Source of the DNA: Puffinus mauretanicus
Lineage: Eukaryota; Chordata; Aves; Procellariiformes; Procellariidae
Assembly (NCBI GenBank): GCA_023333565.1
Contig: JAJKFH010003821.1
Location: 434,001 to 498,000 of the forward strand
DNA: 64,000 nucleotides
Reading direction: 5' to 3'
Positions 58,123-64,000 of the stretch are shown one piece after another; the first letter of the stretch is position 1; every line of letters begins with the position of its first letter. The translations under genes and the position numbers were made by a program. Under the pieces are notes generated by a model. It had not been told where the DNA came from. It made no database searches and worked only from the letters and a program-made list of their open reading frames with translations.

Positions 58123-58212
58123 CTGTAGTTTTCCAACCAGTCAGGCAGTGTGGTGAGCAGCAAAGCACTGGCATATTGCTGTCCAAAATAGTGGGATACA
58201 ACTGCCCAGCAG
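58123..58212 (-). other. Candidate 90-bp exon on the minus strand, unrecognised
   Basis: Between an acceptor (aactttggattccag) and a donor (ACAG|GTTAGT). It is open in one frame, phase-symmetric (2-2), and encodes about 29 residues: CWAVVSHYFGQQYASALLL then TTLPDWLENY. The mix of aromatic and aliphatic residues looks like protein rather than noise. It joins in phase to the candidate exon at 57515-57755. No family is recognised. Confidence 0.27.
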
Positions 58213-58724
58213 CTGGAATCCAAAGTTACCAATAGAAAATCTGTTTTCTACCCAAAAAAATAAGAGTCTAATACATTCTACTGCATGTTCACTAATTGGT
58301 TTAAGAGTTTATTTGTGCATTTCACACAGAAGTATATAAAACCTCACACATCTGCTGGGGCAAATATCCTTCTAGATATCTGGAACTCTGCCCACTTGCA
58401 AGTATTTACCCAGAAATTTGCAGGTGTGTTTGGGCCTAGTGATGCTGAGGCGCTCTGGTTTCTGTTAGGCATGTCAAACCCAACAGGGACAGTATTTTAG
58501 CTTAGTACAGGACCTGTCAGCAGAAGCTGACAGTTTCTCTATGAGCTGTCATGTATAATTTTTGCAATTAAATAGGCCCAAGATTGTTTTAGAAGTATAT
58601 AGGGCTCTTCAGAGGACATGAGTCTGTTCTCCACATTGCATGTCCAGCAGAAGAGAAGACACCTAAGGGGAAGAGAGTGGTCAGAGATTTGGGTCTCCGT
58701 GGTACAGAGCTCCAGAGAGGCTAT
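58213..58724. other. Unique DNA before the CR1 copy
   Basis: No gene seen. A perfect 8-bp hairpin CTGTCAGC-AGAA-GCTGACAG lies at 58514-58533. Confidence 0.55.
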
Positions 58725-59673
58725 CAATATCTTTATTTGTTCAACATCTTTATCAATGATCTGGATGAGAAGATTGAGTGCTCCCTCAGTAAGTTTGCAG
58801 ACAACACCAAGTTGGGCAGGAGTGTTGATCTGCTGGAGGGTAGGAAGGCTCTGCAGAGGGACCTGGACAGGCTGGATTGATGGGCTGAGGCCAATTGTAT
58901 GAAGTTTAACAAGGCCAAGTGCTGGGTCCTGCACTTTGGCCACAACAACCCCAGGCAACGCTACAGGCTTGGGCAAGAGTGGCTGGAAAGCTGCCCAGAG
59001 GAAAAGGACCTGGGGGTGTTGGTCGACAGCCGGCTGAACATGAGCCGCCAGTGTGCCCAGGTGGCCAAGAAGGCCAACGGCATCCTGGCCTGTATCAGAA
59101 ATAGTGTGGCCAGCAGGAGCAGGGAGGTGATTGTGCCCCTGTACTCGGCACTGGTGAGGCCGCACCTCGAATACTGTGTTCAGTTCTGGGCCCCTCACTA
59201 CAAGAAGAACGTTGAGGTCCTGGAGCGTGTCCAGAGAAGCGCAACTAAGCTGGTGAAGGGCCTGGAGCACAAGTCTTATGAGGAGCGGCTGAGGGAACTG
59301 GGGTTGTTTAGTCTGGAGGCTGAGGGGAGACCTCATCGTGCTCTACAACTACCTGAAAGGAGGTTATAGTGAGGTGGGTGTTGGTCTCTTCTCCCAAGTA
59401 ACTAGTCATAGGATGAGAGAAAATGGCCTCAAGTTGCACCAAGGGAGGTTTAGATTGGACATTAGGAGAAATTTCTTTCCTGAAAGAGTGGTCAGGCCTT
59501 GGACCAGGCTGCCCAGGGAAGTGGTTGAGTCACCATCCCTGGAAGTATTTAAAAGACGTGTGGATGAGGCCCTTAGGGACATGGTGTAGTGGGCATGGTG
59601 TGTTGGGTTGATGTTGGACACGATGATCTTAGAGGTCTTTTCCAACCTTAATGATTCTATGATTCTATGATTC
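58725..59673 (+). mobile_element. CR1 LINE, 5'-truncated, with 3' end
   Basis: Starts inside the reverse-transcriptase region ([20 protein letters not shown] near 58737-58797) and continues through the ORF2 tail ([11 protein letters not shown] near 59284) to the 3'UTR, ending GATTCTATGATTCTATGATT. A continuous frame of 156 codons survives (58899-59369), so this copy is relatively young. It carries an 8-base deletion after LFSLE compared with the 30 kb copy. Confidence 0.95.
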
Positions 59674-60765
59674 TGTATGCATGAAGAGAGCAGCTCAGAA
59701 AAGCTGTTATTTTCCATTGTGAAGGGGAAACAGTTAAAGAGGCAAGCCAGAGACTTTTTCAATGTGAGAGAAACCAGCATAACTTCTGTACCGTTCTGAT
59801 CTAAATGCTGCCCTGGGAGTCTTAGGGTGAGTGTGAGATCATGTGGAAGCAGAAGCAGCACCAGCAGAGAGGAGCATCCCAGTAATTCACCCTAGACAAC
59901 CTGAAAAAGTGATGGATGCTGCACTGACCCCAACAGTTTTCCAAAGAACAGCAGTGTCATTACAGTAGGCACATGTTTTGCCTCAGCTCCCAAGGAGTAA
60001 CATAATTAGTTCTCAGGAAAGCAGGCACCCCTCGGTGCAATTCCATTAGGTGAGATACCTGAGAAAAATGAGGTACAGAAGTGTTGCTCTCTCTTTACTT
60101 GCATTTCTATGGCTGAATTTATGTTTGTCAGGTAGTCACAAGGTAAGAGAGCCTTAAAACTTTTTCATGTCTGTCTCAAATAAACAAACAGAATTATATT
60201 CCTAGGCAAAACTTTTCATTCATCTACCTTCCAAACTGTTGGCGTCACTCCCAAGGGGAAGTCTAGACACAGCTCTGGCAATAGCTCTTCATTTGTACTG
60301 TATTGTTGGGAACATGAGATCATCTTCACGCATTCAGAGCTCTAACAAGGCTTCACCAACACCTGTTGCTTTGAATAAGCCTATTTTGAACAATGTGATG
60401 ATATGTAGAGATACTTCAGATAGCCTAAAAAAATGAGTATGGTAACAGAAGCAATCTAGATGTATCTGCATAGTCCCCTGCCCAAGCTAATGAAACCTGT
60501 TGCTGGGGTAAGGTTGCTTTCAGCACTCGTGCCACCTCTAAATTAAATCTCCCTCTGTTATCTCCAGAGCTAAAGCAAGGGCTGTTACCCAAGAAGCAAG
60601 ACTGTGGTTAGGCAGGGGACAAAGACCATGCGAGAAATAGTGAGATGGAGCAGCCCAGATGCTTGAGTGGAACAGTAGACCTTGCACGCGTCCAGCAGGC
60701 AAAAAAAAAATCTCCAAGTGTCTCTCTGCAATATTGAGATGTAAGATGTAGACATACCAGTCAGG
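59674..60765. other. Unique DNA between CR1 copies
   Basis: No gene, RNA or repeat recognised. Confidence 0.55.
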
Positions 60766-60995
60766 TCATAGAATCATAGAATTATAGAATAGTTTGGGTT
60801 GGAAGGGACCTTTAAAGGCCATCCAGTCCAACCGCCTGCTGTGGGCAGGGACATCTTCAACTAGATCAGGTTGCTCAGAGCCCCATCCAGACTGACCTTG
60901 AATGTTCCCAGGGATGGGGCATCTACCACCTCTCTGGGCAACCTGTTCCAGTGTTTCACCACCCTCATAGTAAAAAATCTCTTCCTTATAGCTAG
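60766..60995 (-). mobile_element. CR1 LINE 3' end, minus orientation
   Basis: Begins on the + strand with CATAGAATCATAGAATTATA, followed by GTTTGGGTTGGAAGGGACC, the reverse complement of the CR1 3' terminus. It continues into the reverse complement of the ORF2 end ([20 protein letters not shown] on the minus strand). About 230 bp remain. The 3'UTR resembles that of the 14 kb copy rather than the 52 and 58 kb copies. Confidence 0.92.
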
Positions 60996-63770
60996 TCCCT
61001 TGGGTGTCTTCAAATCCAGTTGAGGGAGAGGCTGTTCTGATAAGGTGAGGGTTAACTTGAACTCACAAAAGCTCATCTCCCAAAAGCTGGAACTCTGAAT
61101 GTTATTCTCTCTCTGATTCATTCTGTTGGACACAATACATTACTCATTACATGGACATAGTGCAACCTCCTCAGGATCATCAGCTCAGAGTAAAACCCCT
61201 GGAGGATGGAAAAGTTAAAGTGCAAAATCGGTCCTTACAAAGAGAACATTATGATAAAACTGAGTGTTTAAAGTATAGCAAATGTATTTAAGAACATAGA
61301 AAGGTTCAACTGTGATCAGTCAGTCAGTGGGAATATTTATACTGGAACAAGTGCGCTTAGTTTAATGGACTATGGCTACTACCACCCTCACATGTGGTAT
61401 CTGCAGTTCATCATACTAAATTCATTTACAGACCTAATGGGCAGCACCATTGCCATGGACACACATTCCTGAGTGAAAGGAATATGGATCTGAGAGGGTC
61501 CAAGGAGTGCTTCCAGCAGATACTGTTCTTAAACACATTAAATAGGGCACAGCAAGAGTCAAAGTAATCTTTGATTTGTGCTCCTTGGACTAATTTCCTT
61601 TTGCTGGGTCCACTCTTGAATATGTATGAGACGATGAAGGAAAGGAAAGGAAAAGGGGATAGTTTATAAAGGCCATGTGTTAGTAATTCTTTTCCAGACT
61701 CCTTAATATAATGAGGTGCCAACTACCAGGCTTTCACTTCATCTTATCTTGGTACCCCCCAGTCTTAAACCCCTGAAGCATTAAGTAGCCTGTTTGTACC
61801 ATTCACTTCAAAACAAGGAGATATTTCACAACTCCTAGCATGTGTGCTTCTCAGAATACTAGGATTAACTTCATTGTCAGTGTTCAAAAGTCAAATGCTT
61901 TTCCAAAAGGCTATCATATGAGCCATCTTTACTGAAATGGGGTTTACACGCATCCCATAGCTCTGCAGGATTGAGCAGAAGATATTAGATACACTGATTT
62001 GATAGTATCCATCCATATAATAATGCCATTTATCATGCTGTAATACAAAGCTCCCGAATTATTTCAGAATACACAGTCACAACTCACAAGGGAAAAATGC
62101 ATAAAAGCATTTTACCTTTAGCTTTTGCAACTGGTTTCCATTTGTTTTACACAAAGGTTTACACCCTCTTTTATAGAGAACTATGTACAATGTACCTTTG
62201 TAATAAATAGTCTAATCCAACATACAACATCAACATATGACACCATCATAATGTGGAGAATCAAAGAGTTCTCAAGCTTATCATGGTAAAAGTCAGGTTG
62301 CTAGGCAGTCATAATGGTGAAATTTCATAAACAAATATGTGTCTCCCAAATATTCATGAGGCTATTCTTCTTCCTTAGTATCAAACATATCTGAGAGATC
62401 CAGCTGGGAGCGTTCCTTGAAAATAAAGATGTCTAAGATTTCTTACATTCATCTTACAGGGGTATTTTTCATATTTAGTGATTTACCCCATTTCCTACTA
62501 GCAATTTGTCTCTCACGTAAGCTTATTTGAAGGTCAAACATTAAAAATAAAACTAATCCTTCATGCTGATAACATTCAAATATTTGTAGACAATTATCAT
62601 ATTTCTCCAGGTCCCAGCATTATTTTCCAAGCTACCGATACTTAACTCTCTGGCTTTCCCTCAAATTCAGTACTTCTTGTCCCCAACTAGAAACTTCATT
62701 TCCTTTGAAATATTACTCTCTGCATTTCAATCCAAAATGGCACTGCTGATTTTATTATAACTAGTTATAGAAATAAGGGATTTCTTCATATTCTGTTCCT
62801 AAACAAAACACAGTTTTATATTATATCATATTCTCACTTGTCATGAAACGATGGGGCTTCATCGATTCATACCCAGCAAGAACTGCTATAGTTGTTCTAT
62901 TTTCTTGCTAAAAGAAGTGTGGCAACTATTGCATATTCTAGATTGGAAAAGTACAATTCAGTTCTGTTTTCTGTGTCTAGTACCATTAACATGAGTGAGT
63001 CTGATCAGAGGCAGAAAGTAAACGATTAAAGTTTATTTCTTACTAGTAAAAAAAAAAATCAGTTATGTGGTTTCATATATAGTTATGTATATATGCACAC
63101 ACATATATGTATGCACACACACACATATATATGATCCTAGCCCTGCAATTTTCTTCTGTGCGAATAGTTCACTCGACACTGATCAGCAGGCTTTTGTGCT
63201 CCAGTAACAACAGCTTCTGTCATTAAGATTTAGGGTGCATGGGGCACTTGTAATGGAATTATAAAATCTATTTCTAAAAGAATGATTGATTCAATTCATT
63301 ACCAGCTTTCAGTATAAAATAAAAACTTTCCAAACCCTAGAAAAAAAAAAGTCATGAGGCAAATCCAAGTGATAATAAATCTCCTGTATAAATGCTAACA
63401 AAATGGACTCAAGATGCAAAATTCACTCTGCATTGCCACGTTGAATACTCTATAAATAAAACATATTTTCTTTTTCACTAAGTAACAATTCAATGAGTTA
63501 AAATAAGCTGAAAATGCTTAAAAGCTGGCTGTAGCAGAGTGCACAGTAAAGGTCCTTACTGACTGATTAGCAATTTGTTTCTACAAACACTGCACAGCAG
63601 TTGCCCTACTTTGCAGCAGGCTATTAGAGCCTAATGAAAAATGTGCATTTTCATTAGAGTTAATGGTCTTCAACAGAAGCCCTACGCTTCTTTGAGGCCT
63701 TATTCTGTACTTAAATTCTGGATCCGTGCCTGTGATCATAGCTGTTGTCCCTTGCTTGTATAATAGACAT
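60996..63770. other. Intergenic DNA, no gene recognised
   Basis: AT-rich unique DNA. A minus-strand open segment (61426-61614), preceded by a pyrimidine-rich tract, was considered as an exon but is weak. No mobile element is recognised. Confidence 0.5.
63076..63132. repeat. Compound TA/CA microsatellite
   Basis: Alternating ATAT and CACA runs, including a (CA)5-6 block near 63113-63124, form an imperfect dinucleotide microsatellite. Confidence 0.8.
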
Positions 63771-64000
63771 ACATCGCAGAGTTTCGTATCACGGTGTGAC
63801 TCCAGTGAACATGAGGAACAAAATCCGTCGCTCTCAGCTGGCGAAGGCGCTGTCCTGTGGGACGAGGCAGCGGGTCTCTGTCAGCAGCTGGGCTGAGGCC
63901 TGAGCGGCAAACACCACCTTCAGCTGGGTGCTTTCTGCTTTTGACATTTCGGGCTCTCACTGGACTTTAAAAACTTCGGCGCTGGGAGTGGTCTGCTGTA
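63771..64000. promoter_or_regulatory. CpG-enriched edge, possibly the margin of a neighbouring promoter
   Basis: About a dozen CpGs occur in 220 bases, in a region where CpG is otherwise very rare, and the enrichment continues to the end of the window. It contains GGCGCTGTCC (63846-63855), the exact right half of the RE1/NRSE element bound by REST, but the second half is not matched at the normal spacing. A minus-strand frame (63736-63960) and a 30-codon plus-strand frame from ATG at 63812 are open; neither is recognised. Which gene this would serve lies outside the window. Confidence 0.3.

Noticed and set aside
58539..59336. 265-codon minus-strand open frame
   Set aside because: It is antisense to the CR1 reverse-transcriptase ORF and is a shadow frame.
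61426..61614. Minus-strand segment after a pyrimidine tract near 61620 as an exon
   Set aside because: The acceptor is fair, but the donor GTCTGTAAA is poor and the translation does not look protein-like throughout.
63846..63867. Full RE1/NRSE silencer element
   Set aside because: Only one half-site matches exactly; the second half is poorly matched at canonical or known alternative spacing.

Overview
This is avian genomic DNA. It carries several copies of the bird/reptile LINE CR1, with reverse-transcriptase remnants and the typical 3' end of ATTCTATG-like repeats, fragments resembling avian ERVL-type LTRs, and one intact vertebrate gene with GT-AG introns. The species cannot be fixed from the sequence.

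The centre of the window is SLC5A7 on the + strand, encoding the high-affinity choline transporter CHT1. All eight coding exons are present between 9676 and 32908. They join in phase into a 578-residue protein that lines up with human CHT1 (580 residues) nearly position for position. A GC-rich CpG island (about 8370-9000), with a TATA-like box and a CRE-like site just upstream, is the likely promoter and non-coding first exon. The 5'UTR resumes at a splice acceptor at 9630, and an in-frame stop upstream supports the ATG at 9676. The 3'UTR may run about 4 kb to a group of AATAAA signals near 36.46-36.9 kb. Introns 1, 3 and 6 (numbered by coding exon) each hold a CR1 fragment.

Upstream (1-8240) are LTR-like fragments at the very start, then mostly unique AT-rich DNA. 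An unrecognised minus-strand open segment at 5712-6103 has exon-like codon use. Downstream (36.9-64 kb) is AT-rich intergenic DNA with three CR1 copies. It also holds several minus-strand exon-like segments: 43550-43717 followed by 42905-43149, the latter with a stop and an AATAAA, and 58123-58212 followed by 57515-57755, with matching splice phase. I cannot assign these to a known protein. They may belong to an unannotated minus-strand gene or lncRNA, or they may be chance. The last 220 bases are CpG-richer than their surroundings and may be the edge of a neighbouring promoter.

I see no tRNA, rRNA, CRISPR or prokaryotic features. The most notable unexplained structures are a 52-bp GC-rich tandem repeat in the SLC5A7 CpG island, a perfect 12-bp hairpin and a cluster of CCATGG-centred palindromes in the putative SLC5A7 3'UTR, the minus-strand exon-like pairs, and a CR1 copy with an unusual excess of tiny deletions.
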